From Streptomyces sp. ADI95-17 (lineage in GTDB: Bacteria > Actinomycetota > Actinomycetes > Streptomycetales > Streptomycetaceae), in NCBI RefSeq assembly GCF_003846175.1, contig NZ_ML123052.1:98501-162500 (forward strand): a stretch of DNA of 64,000 bases, read 5' to 3'. Position numbers and translations under genes: made by a program. Shown here piece after piece: positions 52,207 through 60,122 of this stretch; within the stretch, counting starts at the first letter, position 1, and each line of letters opens with the position of its first letter. The notes beneath the pieces were generated by a model that did not search any database, was not told where the DNA came from, and saw nothing but the letters and a program-made list of their open reading frames with translations.

Positions 52207-53544
52207 TTGCGCATCCATAAACGCACCGCCGTCGCGTTGGCAGCCGCACTGATCGGCTCGCTGTCCCTGACAGGTGCGGGGGCAGGGACCGCCGCGGCCG
52301 AGGAGACGAGCGTGGCGCTGCCCAGCACCTCGTTCCGGGACATCGTCGTCGACGGAGTGCACGATCGGGTGTTCGTCAGCGATCCGACGGGTGGCAGCAT
52401 CGTCGTCACCGATTACGCAGGCGCGGTCGTCCAGCAGATCACCGCCGAGGAGGGGGCTGCGGGCCTGGTGCTCTCGGCGGATTCCACCAAGCTGTACGTG
52501 GCCCTGTCCACGGTCGGCGCGATCGCCGAGATCGACACCGTCACCCTCGTCGAGACCGACCGCTATCCGACCGGAGCCGACACCTCGCCGCAGAGCCTGG
52601 CGATGGCGGGCGGCAAGCTGTGGTTCGGCTACACGGTCGGCAGCTCCGGCGGCATCGGCTCGCTCGACGTGGCCTCTTCGGCCCCGTCGGCGACGCTCGT
52701 GCCGAGCGGACGGTACTGGTACTACTCCCCGGCCTTGGCATCGTCCCCTGCCGACCCGAACGTCCTGGTGGCGGGAGAGGAGGGCGTCAGCCCGGCCTCC
52801 CTGGCGGTTTACGACACGGCGGCCGGCGGCCTGCAGAAGCGCACCGAGCGCTCCTTCATTTCATCGCCGTCGATCTCCTACCTCAACGACTTCGCGGTGA
52901 CGGCGGACGGCCAGAACATCGTCATCGCGGCGAACAACCCGTCCGACCACCAGATCGTCCGCCTGTCGGACCTGTCGTCGAACGGCTACCACTCAAGCTG
53001 GCAGTTCCCGAACGCTGTGGCCGTGGCGGCCGACGGAACAGTGGCGACAGGCGCAGAGGGCGACTTCGTAAAGACCTACCGTCCGGGCTCCACCTGGCCG
53101 GCGTTCCGCGAGTATGCCGTGAACGACCTCCAGCGCGACGGCCTCGCCTGGGCCCCGGACGAGAACCGCCTCTTCGCGATCACCGGCTTCTCCTACGGCA
53201 GTGCCCCCACGCTCCACGTCCTCCCGGACGCCGGCAAGCTGGACACCACCCTCAGCCTTCAGGCCCCCGCAACCTCCCCCAGGGGCAAGGACCTGACCGT
53301 CACTGGACAACTGTCAGCGGCGGAGCCCTTCCCCGCCGGCACGACGGTGGAAGTGACGCGCACGGACGCGGGACACCCGACCGGCACTCCGGTCGGTACC
53401 CTCCCCATCTCCACGCCGACGGGAGAGTTCACCATCACGGAACGCCCGCGCGAGACAGGTGACATGACCTACACCGCCACCTACAAGGGCGACGGCCAGC
53501 ACATGTCCGCAACGACCCGGGCGACGGTGACGATCACCAAGTAG
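52207..53544 (+). CDS. Exported beta-propeller protein with C-terminal Ig-like domain
   Basis: A 445-aa secreted protein. The signal peptide spans about 30 residues (HKRTAVALAAALIGSLSLTG, cleavage near GTAAAEE). Residues 35-330 form a seven-bladed-propeller-like array with recurrent strand pairs (RVFVSDPTGGSIVVTDYAG, KLYVALSTVGAIAEIDT, LAWAPDENRLFAITG). Residues 345-440 match a bacterial Ig-like domain (LQAPATSPRGKDLTVTGQLS to YTATYKGDGQH). The TTG start at 52207 is chosen from the GAGGAGG at 52189-52195; TTG 52198 is too close. The gene begins right at the edge of the transposase remnant. Confidence 0.82.
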   Translation: MRIHKRTAVALAAALIGSLSLTGAGAGTAAAEETSVALPSTSFRDIVVDGVHDRVFVSDPTGGSIVVTDYAGAVVQQITAEEGAAGLVLSADSTKLYVALSTVGAIAEIDTVTLVETDRYPTGADTSPQSLAMAGGKLWFGYTVGSSGGIGSLDVASSAPSATLVPSGRYWYYSPALASSPADPNVLVAGEEGVSPASLAVYDTAAGGLQKRTERSFISSPSISYLNDFAVTADGQNIVIAANNPSDHQIVRLSDLSSNGYHSSWQFPNAVAVAADGTVATGAEGDFVKTYRPGSTWPAFREYAVNDLQRDGLAWAPDENRLFAITGFSYGSAPTLHVLPDAGKLDTTLSLQAPATSPRGKDLTVTGQLSAAEPFPAGTTVEVTRTDAGHPTGTPVGTLPISTPTGEFTITERPRETGDMTYTATYKGDGQHMSATTRATVTITK

Positions 53545-54082
53545 CCACCTGAGCACGCCACCGAAGGCCCCGGACCAGCCAGGTACGGGGCCTTTGACCT
53601 CAGTAGCTCTGCCACGCGAAGTCCTGGGGCCGGCCAACCGGGCGGGCGGCTGTGGTGATGCACCACCCGAGTCGGCAGGGAGCCGAAGGCTGTCAACGGA
53701 GCACGATGAAGTCTCCATGGCCCGGTGAAGCCCCGACGCGACGGACCGGAGCACCAGTTGGGAGAGCCGCCTGTGCGGACGCGGCCGTCGCCGCGGTTCT
53801 CCGTTGTGGAGGCCGAGCCACCGGCGCTGCCGGACCGTGGTGCGCGCCACCGACGACAAGGGCGCCAAGGGTTTCCAGTTGGCCAGGACTGTCCGTCTTC
53901 TGCAACGCGGCCGACGATGACGAGACCGGCGACGGTCTCGCGCGGCGGGCAGGGCCGCCTCCCCGAGGACCGCTTGCGAACGGGGAGGCTTCTCCAGTCA
54001 CGCTTCTCCAGTGACGTTTCTACGCCTCCGAGCGCAGAAACGAAGGGCGGGTCGGACCGGGTTTTTGTACGGAGAGGCAAGT
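53545..54082. other. Intergenic region, no supported gene
   Basis: 538 bp between the propeller gene and the sigma factor. Short open frames on both strands have no ribosome site and no recognisable family. A stretch near 53835-53905 (plus-strand phrase VVRATDDKGAKGFQLARTVR) looks like a coding fossil. The right end has the GGAGAGG ribosome site of the sigma gene. Confidence 0.45.
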
Positions 54083-54682
54083 GTGGGGGCGTACGACGCG
54101 GAACTCGGTGCTGCTGTCGAGCGAGCTCAGCAGGGGGACGACGAAGGGTTCGTGACCGCGTATCGGCTGGTGCAGCCGGGCCTGATCGGCTACGTCCGAG
54201 GGCTGGTCGGTGACGACGCCGAGGACGTGGCCTCCGAAGCCTGGCTGGAGATCTCGCGCGACCTGGGTCGTTTCCGTGGCGACGGCGCGGGCTTCCGGGG
54301 TTGGACGGCGACGATCGCCCGTCACCGCGCCCTGGACCATCTGCGCAGGCAGAAACGGAGACCACGCACATCATTGCTGGAACCGGGCATGCTGGAAATG
54401 CCGGGCGGACACGACACGGCCGCCGCGGTGCTGGAGAAGCTCTCCACGGACCAGGCTCTTCAGCTGATCGGCAGTCTGCCGCGCGACCAGGCGGAGGCCG
54501 TCCTGCTGCGTGTGGTCGTTGGACTCGACGGGCCGGCGAGCGCGCGGGTGCTGGGCAAGCGCCCCGGGGCCGTCCGCACCGCGGCCTACCGGGGACTGAA
54601 GGGACTTGCGGGGAAAATCACCCGGGCCGGATCGAGCGGTGTGACGCCTGGGGCACAGCGCACGCTGAAGGATGAGACATGA
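54083..54682 (+). CDS. ECF-type RNA polymerase sigma factor
   Basis: A 199-aa ECF sigma factor. Region 2 is ERAQQGDDEGFVTAYRLV through DDAEDVASEAWLEISRDLGRF and FRGWTATIARHRALDHLRRQ. Region 4 is LIGSLPRDQAEAVLLRVVVG through LGKRPGAVRTAAYRGLKGL. GTG 54083 is 5 nt after GGAGAGG and gives the normal length. It overlaps the next gene by 4 nt (ATGA), the usual sigma-anti-sigma arrangement. Confidence 0.92.
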   Translation: MGAYDAELGAAVERAQQGDDEGFVTAYRLVQPGLIGYVRGLVGDDAEDVASEAWLEISRDLGRFRGDGAGFRGWTATIARHRALDHLRRQKRRPRTSLLEPGMLEMPGGHDTAAAVLEKLSTDQALQLIGSLPRDQAEAVLLRVVVGLDGPASARVLGKRPGAVRTAAYRGLKGLAGKITRAGSSGVTPGAQRTLKDET

Positions 54683-55416
54683 ATCCCGAACGGGAAGATC
54701 CCTGCCCCCCTGAGCTGGAGGCGCTGTTCGACGCGGCGAGCCGTCCCGGCGCTCTCAGCCCGGCTGCTGAGGAGAAGGCGCTGCGTGCTTTCCGCACGGC
54801 GCATCAGGACGGTCTGCACGCGGCGCCGTTGTGGTGGCGGCGCGGACGGGACGACTGGAGGCCTGCCGATGAGCGTCGCTGGGCACGGACACTCAAGGCG
54901 CTGCTGGCGGGCGTCGTCACGGCGGCGGCGCTGGGCGGGGTCGCGGTAGCAGCCGGGGGCGGCGCCATCTCGTTGCCGTTCGGCGGTGGCGCGGAGCCGA
55001 AGCCCGGACAGATCGCGCCTACGGTACCCGGCGCGGGCGAGGATTCGGTTCGTGACGGACGCTGGGGTCGGGCACCACAGCGCTCGTCGAGGCCCTCCCC
55101 GTCGGCCTCGCACGCGTCCCCCAGGAAGCGCCCGGAGACAGAGCAGGACACCGTTGCGGACTGCCGCGTCTACCTGGCGGCAGTGAAGGGGCGGGGCAAG
55201 GCGTCCAGGGATGCGGTGACAAGCCGGCTTGAGGCGGCGGCGGGCAACCGAGAGGCCGTACCGGGCTACTGCGGGCAGCTGTTGGCGCGCGGGCAGCAGA
55301 AGAAGACCGGGGCGAAACCGGCGGAGAAAAGTCCGGAGCGTCCCGGAAAGTCAAAGACAAAGGGTGCGCCGGTACCATCCGGCCCAGGCGCAGCGCGAGA
55401 CTCCGGAAGAGGGTGA
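54679..55416 (+). CDS. Membrane protein, probable anti-sigma partner
   Basis: A 245-aa single-pass membrane protein. The cytoplasmic N-terminus (about 75 residues, ELEALFDAASRPGALSPAAE) leads to one membrane segment (about 76-95, LLAGVVTAAALGGVAVAAGG). The extracytoplasmic part is Pro/Lys/Arg-rich with a short Cys-containing domain (VADCRVYLAAVKGRGKASR to GYCGQLLARG). No HxxxCxxC zinc motif is present. Translational coupling to the ECF sigma gene makes an anti-sigma or signal-transmitting role likely. The C-terminal 40 residues are basic and disordered. Confidence 0.75.
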   Translation: MNPEREDPCPPELEALFDAASRPGALSPAAEEKALRAFRTAHQDGLHAAPLWWRRGRDDWRPADERRWARTLKALLAGVVTAAALGGVAVAAGGGAISLPFGGGAEPKPGQIAPTVPGAGEDSVRDGRWGRAPQRSSRPSPSASHASPRKRPETEQDTVADCRVYLAAVKGRGKASRDAVTSRLEAAAGNREAVPGYCGQLLARGQQKKTGAKPAEKSPERPGKSKTKGAPVPSGPGAARDSGRG

Positions 55417-55528
55417 CAGGACTCGGGTTGAGGCCGCGCCGGCGCCGCCCGGCGCGGCACGGGCGGGAACCCTGACCTTGGGCGCGGGGAGGTGGGGCGG
55501 TTGCGTTGGTGTCCCGCGTTGAGCAGGC

Positions 55529-55819
55529 CGCGCATCTCTGTACGAGGACATCGGCCACCCGCCGTTCCGGCTCCACGACCTCCGTCACGGTGCCGCGCCC
55601 CTGGCTCACGCGGCAGGCGCCGGCCTCAAGGACATCCAGGAGATGCCCGGCCACTCCTCGATCACCACCACGTCGGACACGTACACGAGCCTGCTCCCCG
55701 AGGCCGATCCGGCGATCGCCGAGGTCGCGGCCCGGCACGTGCCGCGAGCCCGCGCCACCTCCGAGAACACCGGACGCGAGGCGCGCGCCCAGCGAGGCCG
55801 ACGAGCTCGTGCTGGATGA
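55529..55819 (+). pseudogene. Tyrosine recombinase (integrase) C-terminal remnant
   Basis: About 97 codons of a phage-type integrase, without start. The catalytic HxxR lies in RLHDLRHGAAPLAHAAGAGL, then DIQEMPGHSSITTTSDTYTS carries the second His/Arg region and the Tyr nucleophile (in SDTYTSLLPE), and a typical tail RHVPRARA follows. All N-terminal catalytic parts are missing, so it is inactive. Its 3' end points at the tRNA-derived attachment site 130 bp downstream, as in AICE integrases. Confidence 0.85.
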
Positions 55820-55948
55820 TGCCGATCCGTTGGGCAATATTCCGGAGATCAACTCCCCGTCCGCTCACGCAAACGGCCCCGGACGAAGAGTCCGAGGCCG
55901 AGCAGAGCCCCTCCCTGGGGGCAAACCCCAGGTCAGAGCGGTAATGCT

Positions 55949-55993
55949 TGGTGCCCCCGGCAGGATTCGAACCTGCGACACCCGCTTTAGGAG
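55949..55993 (-). mobile_element. 3' fragment of tRNA-Arg(CCU), element attachment site
   Basis: Read on the minus strand, the sequence runs from the anticodon loop CTCCTAA through AGCGG, the variable loop, the T-arm GCAGG-TTCGAAT-CCTGC, the acceptor strand CGGGGGC, discriminator A and encoded CCA. Upstream, where the 5' anticodon stem should be, identity ends abruptly at 55993. This 45-bp tRNA 3' copy is the classic core left at the distal end of an element integrated into a tRNA gene. Confidence 0.85.
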
Positions 55994-56097
55994 TTCGGTC
56001 GGGCGGTGCTGGGCGGGGGAGCGGCGCTGCTGACGGCTGCTGTGGCCGGCCGGGTGCGACTGCTGCCGTCCACCGTCGTTGATGTCAGCTATGGATG

Positions 56098-56604
56098 TCA
56101 GGAATCGGGACTGCCCTGGCACTGCTCGCACTCGTCGTCTCGGTGGTGGAGTCGTCGAAGGTCGTGCAGCGCGGCGACGGGGAACGGGTGCTGCACCCAC
56201 TTCTCCAGATAGCCGGCCTCGCCGTGAAGGCTGAGGACTGCCTGGGCAGCTTCCATGACTGCGTGGCCCAGGACGCTGCGGGGTTGAGTGGAGCTCCATG
56301 AGAGCTTGCCGTCCTCGTCGGGCGCGTCCCAGCTCCCGTCCATGTCCGGGAAGTAGTAGATGGCGATGTCCACGTCCGCCCCTCGGCGCCGCATCCGCCA
56401 CCTCACCTCGGCCGGTTCGAGGTCGAAGGAGACCCGTTGGACGGACGACTCGCCGTACAGACCCGCCACTCCATGCAACAGGTCGGCCAAAGCGTTCGTG
56501 CAGTAGCTGACGAAGTTCTTCTGCTCCCTGGCAGTGTCGGCGATGCGACACGTGGCCCATCCAGAGCCACTCAGTTCCCAGCTGAACTGGAGATCACCCG
56601 TCAT
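56098..56604 (-). CDS. Conserved hypothetical protein
   Basis: A 168-aa soluble protein: an N-terminal beta sheet (LQFSWELSGSGWATCRIADT), a helix with SYCTNALADLLHGVAGLYG, the strand VQRVSFDLEPAEVRWRMRRR and VDIAIYYFPDM, and a C-terminal helical tail with HPFPVAALHDLRRLHH and a terminal CEQC pair. Proteins of this pattern are common in actinobacteria; the function is unknown. ATG 56604 follows GGAGGGG by 5 nt; the GTG at 56619 overlaps that site. It is the first gene inside the element. Confidence 0.75.
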   Translation of the reverse strand: MTGDLQFSWELSGSGWATCRIADTAREQKNFVSYCTNALADLLHGVAGLYGESSVQRVSFDLEPAEVRWRMRRRGADVDIAIYYFPDMDGSWDAPDEDGKLSWSSTQPRSVLGHAVMEAAQAVLSLHGEAGYLEKWVQHPFPVAALHDLRRLHHRDDECEQCQGSPDS

Positions 56605-56637
56605 GCCTACCCCTCCCACGTCGACCGGTGCTGCCTG

Positions 56638-57393
56638 TCAACGGCCAACCGGAACCTCATAGACGATCTCGCACAAAGCGGCAGGCACGACGATGTCCGC
56701 CGTCTCCACCGGCCGCCCCTGGTCGCTGTAGTACGTCCGCCGGATGTGCGTGACGAGACCGGCCTTCTGGATCCCCAGGAGTGAAGCCTCCTCGGCGGTC
56801 GCCTGCCGCGGCTCGGGCTGCTCCACCGCATGGCTCACCGTGATGCCGATCTCGGCCATACGGTTCACGACACCCGCCCCGGCGTGCGGCCCGCCCTCAG
56901 GGAGAACAACAACGGTGCCGGCGGTGAGGTCGTACGGTTCCCAACTCGTCGACAACTGCACTGGCCTGCTGTCCGCCAGGAACTCGTACGTCGTGCGTAC
57001 GCACAGCTCGCCCTCGGCGATCCCGAGTCGCGTCGCGACGTGTGCGGGGGCTGGCACTTTGGCGTCCGTCCGGCTCTCCCAATCCCCTTGTCTGCCCACG
57101 GCCTTCATGTCGGCGCGGAAGGGCGACCCGGTCGGCTGCTCGCGCGCCGACGACCGCACCACCCGCACTCGCTGTCTGGGCTCGGCGACGTAGGTGCCCG
57201 ACCCGGCGCGGCCCTCCAGCACGCCTTGGGAGATCAGCAACTCCTGCGCCCGGCGGACCACGTTCTCGCCCACGCCGCACTCTTGGCCGATCTGGGTGCG
57301 GGAGGGCAGGCGGTCTCCCGGCTCCCACACGTGCTCCACGATCCGCCGCCGGAGTTCGTCGGCGATGCGGAGATAGGGCGGCTGCTCAGGCAT
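56638..57393 (-). CDS. GntR family regulator with UTRA domain
   Basis: A 251-aa GntR/HutC-type regulator. The winged helix is YLRIADELRRRIVEHVWEPG, then LPSRTQIGQECGVGENVVRR and GVLEGRAGSGTYV. The UTRA ligand domain occupies about residues 100-245 (LCVRTTYEFLADSRPVQLST, AGLVTHIRRTYYSDQGRPVE). Two palindromes (57403-57433) directly before the start are probable binding sites and lie between it and the divergent gene cassette. Confidence 0.9.
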   Translation of the reverse strand: MPEQPPYLRIADELRRRIVEHVWEPGDRLPSRTQIGQECGVGENVVRRAQELLISQGVLEGRAGSGTYVAEPRQRVRVVRSSAREQPTGSPFRADMKAVGRQGDWESRTDAKVPAPAHVATRLGIAEGELCVRTTYEFLADSRPVQLSTSWEPYDLTAGTVVVLPEGGPHAGAGVVNRMAEIGITVSHAVEQPEPRQATAEEASLLGIQKAGLVTHIRRTYYSDQGRPVETADIVVPAALCEIVYEVPVGR

Positions 57394-57402
57394 ATGGAAA
57401 AT

Positions 57403-57433
57403 CTAGTCCACTAGCTCTAGTCTAGTTAACTAG
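57403..57433. promoter_or_regulatory. Two GntR operator palindromes
   Basis: CTAGTCCACTAG (57403-57414; perfect 5-bp arms, 2-bp centre) and CTAGTTAACTAG (57422-57433; perfect 12-bp palindrome). Their centres are 19 bp apart, about two helical turns. They cover the minus-strand promoter of the GntR gene and lie upstream of the plus-strand gene at 57471. Confidence 0.8.
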
Positions 57434-57470
57434 CTTCACTGAAAGTGATTGCTGGTGACGGAGGCTGCCT

Positions 57471-57749
57471 GTGCCCGCTTCGGGAGTTAGCGCGGTGGTC
57501 ATCGCTGCCCGGCTGTCCGCCCTCGGGCTGCCCGCGCGAACGGAGGAACACCCCCGGCACACGTCGGTGGAAGCGGAGGTGCCCGATGCGCTCTCCGCCG
57601 AGTCATGGCGGGAGGTCCTGGACGCGGTGGCTGAGGCCGATCGATTCGGGCTCCTCGACACCAGCTTGAACGGCCGCACCTTATGGGCGGTCGTACGCAA
57701 AGCGGTCCCCACGACGGGCGATGTCGGGGGACCGAGCTATCAGCGATAG
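57471..57749 (+). CDS. Small element-encoded protein 1
   Basis: A 92-aa soluble protein with a GTG start 6 nt after GGAGG. The N-terminus is VSAVVIAARLSALGLPARTE, then ESWREVLDAVAEADRFGLLD and a TLWAVVRKA end. It is of a type found beside GntR regulators in Streptomyces mobile elements; function unknown. First gene of a rightward, tightly packed cassette that runs to 59548. Confidence 0.75.
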   Translation: MPASGVSAVVIAARLSALGLPARTEEHPRHTSVEAEVPDALSAESWREVLDAVAEADRFGLLDTSLNGRTLWAVVRKAVPTTGDVGGPSYQR

Positions 57750-57761
57750 GAGCTGAACAGC

Positions 57762-58079
57762 GTGCTCAACCGTATCCGCCGCACCTTCACCCTCACCAGG
57801 GCGCGGTACTCCTCAAGAGGCAGGCACCGCCGTGCGTTAACGCCCTCCTGCCCTCCGGCGTCCCCGCTCGCCTCCCATGAATCCGCTGGCGTGCCGACTC
57901 CCTTCCTGGGCTGGGCAACTGTCGACGTGGCGCCCCATCGAACCTTGCTCAGGGGGGAAGACGTCGCGCTCGTCCGCCCGTACGTGCTGGCCTCAGAAAG
58001 GCGCGTTCGGGCAGGCTCGATGAGCACTGCTTCTCACCTGACGCTGGCTGGCCAAGCGTTCCTCGCGGGAGGCCACTGA
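57762..58079 (+). CDS. Small element-encoded protein 2
   Basis: A 105-aa basic protein. GTG 57762 follows AGGAG. The N-terminus NRIRRTFTLTRARYSSRGRH is Arg-rich, the middle is Pro-rich, and ALVRPYVLASERR matches a short conserved patch seen in a Streptomyces accessory-protein family of unknown function. It overlaps the next start by one base (TGATG). Confidence 0.65.
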   Translation: MLNRIRRTFTLTRARYSSRGRHRRALTPSCPPASPLASHESAGVPTPFLGWATVDVAPHRTLLRGEDVALVRPYVLASERRVRAGSMSTASHLTLAGQAFLAGGH

Positions 58080-58282
58080 TGCCACCTCGTCGACAACCAC
58101 ACGTCTCAGATACCTCAGTCGTCTCCTATCGCTCAACCGATTGCAGGATCGGCACACACGCCTCCTGCACGGAATCCTCCCCGGCCTCGGTATCGGACGA
58201 CCTCCCGGTGATCTGCGAAGCGTGTGACTGCCCGTGCCACTCGTCTCCCGACCCGTCCATGCCCACGGAGGTGACGCGGTGA
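58079..58282 (+). CDS. Small Cys-containing element protein
   Basis: A 67-aa hydrophilic protein coupled to its neighbours at both ends (TGATG upstream, GTGA downstream). It carries CRIGTHASC and ICEACDCPCH, which could bind a metal. No family recognised; coupling supports expression. Confidence 0.6.
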   Translation: MPPRRQPHVSDTSVVSYRSTDCRIGTHASCTESSPASVSDDLPVICEACDCPCHSSPDPSMPTEVTR

Positions 58283-58503
58283 GCGCTTGGGCCCCTGGCG
58301 GCGTGCTGGTCTCCAGCATCGAGATCACTGCGGCCACCGTTCGGCGCGGTGACGTCATCCAACTTGGCGGCCAAGCATGCCGGGTGGGAGACCTCATTCA
58401 GCTTCCCCAGGGAGCGAAGCAATTGCTCTTCGAGTCGGGTGAGCTGCTGACCATGCACGCGCGTACCCGGCTCGTCGCCATGCGCATGTTGAGAAGGCGG
58501 TGA
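58279..58503 (+). CDS. Small element-encoded protein 4
   Basis: A 74-aa protein from GTG 58279 (GGAGG at 58267-58271, overlapping the preceding stop). The sequence is beta-rich: VLVSSIEITAATVRRGDVIQ, GQACRVGDLIQLPQG, LLFESGELLTMH, like a small SH3-type or peptidase-inhibitor-like barrel. The stop overlaps the GntR start (GTGA). Probably an accessory of the downstream GntR; function unknown. Confidence 0.7.
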   Translation: MSAWAPGGVLVSSIEITAATVRRGDVIQLGGQACRVGDLIQLPQGAKQLLFESGELLTMHARTRLVAMRMLRRR

Positions 58504-59243
58504 CCGGCTCCATGCGCTCACGCCACCACGACATCGCCGACGACCTCCGGCAGCAGATCACCACCGGCCGCATTCAGCCCAGCGAACGCCTTCCATCCGA
58601 AGCTGACCTTGCCGACCAATACAAGGTCAGCACGGTGACCCTGCGGAGAGCCCTCGCCGTACTTCAGGGTGAGGGCCTCGTTGAGAAGATCCACGGCAAA
58701 GGCAACTTCGTCCGTCGCCCTCACCGCAAGATCTTGTACGTCGGCGGTTGGGGCACCCTGGACCCGTGGACCGCCGCCGAGCCGGCATTGCGCGTCACCG
58801 TCCGCAGCAACACCATTCAGGCCCAAGCACACCTCACGACCCTGCTGAAGGTGCCCATGGGCAGCCCCATCGTGGAGACCACCTGCATCAGCCACGAAGG
58901 GGAGTCTCCGCACGGTCTGGCTCGCATCTACATGCCGCGCGACTTGGTCCCGGCCGGAGTGCTCGATGACGACTTCACGTGCCGAGACGCAGTCACGAGA
59001 TTCGCCGTACTCGCCCCGTCGCCGGCCGTTCTCCGAGAGACGGTGTGCGCTCGCACTCCGACGCCTGACGAAGCATCGGCCCTCCGCATCGGCCACGCGT
59101 CGGTCGTCCTCTCCATCACCCGCATCGCCACCGACTCCACCGGCCGAGTCGTCGAAGCCACGCTCCTGGCATTCCCGGGAGATCGCGTGGACGCCGTCTT
59201 CACCACCCACTGCGTGCCCGACGAGAGGCAGACCCAAGGATGA
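58500..59243 (+). CDS. GntR family regulator with UTRA domain
   Basis: A 247-aa GntR/HutC-type protein. DNA-binding domain: RHHDIADDLRQQITTGRIQP, RLPSEADLADQYKVSTVTLR, EKIHGKGNFVRRP. UTRA domain: about residues 85-240 (ETTCISHEGESPHGLARIYM, LSITRIATDSTGRVVEATLL). GTG 58500 is coupled to the previous stop; ATG 58512 is an alternative. It and the previous small genes form one transcript, with the next gene coupled by ATGA. Target sites were not recognised near it; it may act on the 57403-57433 palindromes or elsewhere in the element. Confidence 0.9.
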   Translation: MTGSMRSRHHDIADDLRQQITTGRIQPSERLPSEADLADQYKVSTVTLRRALAVLQGEGLVEKIHGKGNFVRRPHRKILYVGGWGTLDPWTAAEPALRVTVRSNTIQAQAHLTTLLKVPMGSPIVETTCISHEGESPHGLARIYMPRDLVPAGVLDDDFTCRDAVTRFAVLAPSPAVLRETVCARTPTPDEASALRIGHASVVLSITRIATDSTGRVVEATLLAFPGDRVDAVFTTHCVPDERQTQG

Positions 59244-59548
59244 CGGCACCGAACGAACTGCGGCTCCTCCCGTGGTCGGGCCCGGACGGCAAGCCCTGCT
59301 ACCTGAGCTCCGACGACCGGGGCGGCTACATGTCCCGCCTGGCGGACAACATCGAAGCGGTCCAACTAGGCAGGGCGGCCAAGCTGCTGGAGCAGGCCTC
59401 CGAAACCCTAGACAACCAGGACGCGGCCCTTGACGAGATGCGTTGCCTGGTCAAGGAGCTGACCGGGGCTCTGCGGGACATTCTCCGCGTCGCAACCAGC
59501 CGCGGCCACCTCTTGGCGGCGAGCGAACCGCGTGAACCCGTCTACTGA
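59240..59548 (+). CDS. Small element-encoded protein 6
   Basis: A 102-aa protein beginning ELRLLPWSGPDGKPCYLSSD and continuing with a predicted coiled-coil helix (NIEAVQLGRAAKLLEQASET to ALDEMRCLVKELTGALRDIL). Start overlaps the GntR stop (ATGA). Probably a small partner of the GntR regulator. A strong hairpin terminator ends the cassette 30 bp later. Confidence 0.75.
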   Translation: MTAPNELRLLPWSGPDGKPCYLSSDDRGGYMSRLADNIEAVQLGRAAKLLEQASETLDNQDAALDEMRCLVKELTGALRDILRVATSRGHLLAASEPREPVY

Positions 59549-59577
59549 TCTACGCTCCCGCTGACCTGCACAGCAAG

Positions 59578-59619
59578 AGAAGCCCACGGCTCTGACCAGC
59601 TCAGACGCCGTGGGCTTCT
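59578..59619 (+). terminator. Strong hairpin terminator of the cassette
   Basis: AGAAGCCCACGGC (59578-59590) and GCCGTGGGCTTCT (59607-59619), 13-bp perfect stem. The 16-nt loop can itself fold (TCTGA/TCAGA). Confidence 0.9.
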
Positions 59620-60122
59620 GGCGTTGTCTGCCAACTTCGGCTGACCTTGGACAGCCCGAGGACCGCTTCGTCCCGAAGCAACTGGGGACGGTCACCGTCC
59701 TTGAGTCGGGGAGCTCGTCACCTGCGCTGATGGTCCGCTGACGTCCACGGTTGTTCGCTGCCGTGCGGCGGCGTTGTCACCAGGGAGACACTCAGTGAGC
59801 CGCTCGCTTTCCCTGCCCATAGCTTTCTAAAAGATCAGCGATGTGCCCAGACCATTCTCCCTGAGATACGACAGAAGAAAATGCCGAGACGGCTGCGCAC
59901 TGCGATAAGGGTTGGTGTGCGGCCCGGTGTATAGCCCTTCCTTGGAGCAGTAGACAATGCCGGGACCTGTGGAAGTCTTCCGCCGGGTCCGGTGGACATG
60001 CCGCCCGCGGGCCCCGTCAACATCCCACTGCGGGGACAGGTGTGCCCATCCAGCAGCCAACCTGACGATTCTGGCATAACCTCTTTGATCCGTGCACGGC
60101 GTATAGGGCGACCAGAGGGATA
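59620..60122. other. Intergenic region, composition change
   Basis: About 500 bp without a well-supported gene. GC content falls from about 65 to about 55 percent near 59800 and stays low through 62000. A minus-strand frame at 59827-60147 (106 codons, GTG start) overlaps the previous gene's end by 25 bp and has no clear ribosome site; it may be a third gene of the low-GC operon, but the evidence is thin. Confidence 0.45.

Noticed and set aside
53652..54014. 120-codon plus-strand frame between the propeller and sigma genes
   Set aside because: Low-complexity Ala/Arg/Pro composition, no ribosome site and no family; treated as intergenic.
55949..55993. Reading the tRNA-Arg sequence as a functional tRNA gene
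   Set aside because: Only the part from the anticodon loop to CCA is present; the 5' half is unrelated sequence, so it cannot fold into a tRNA.
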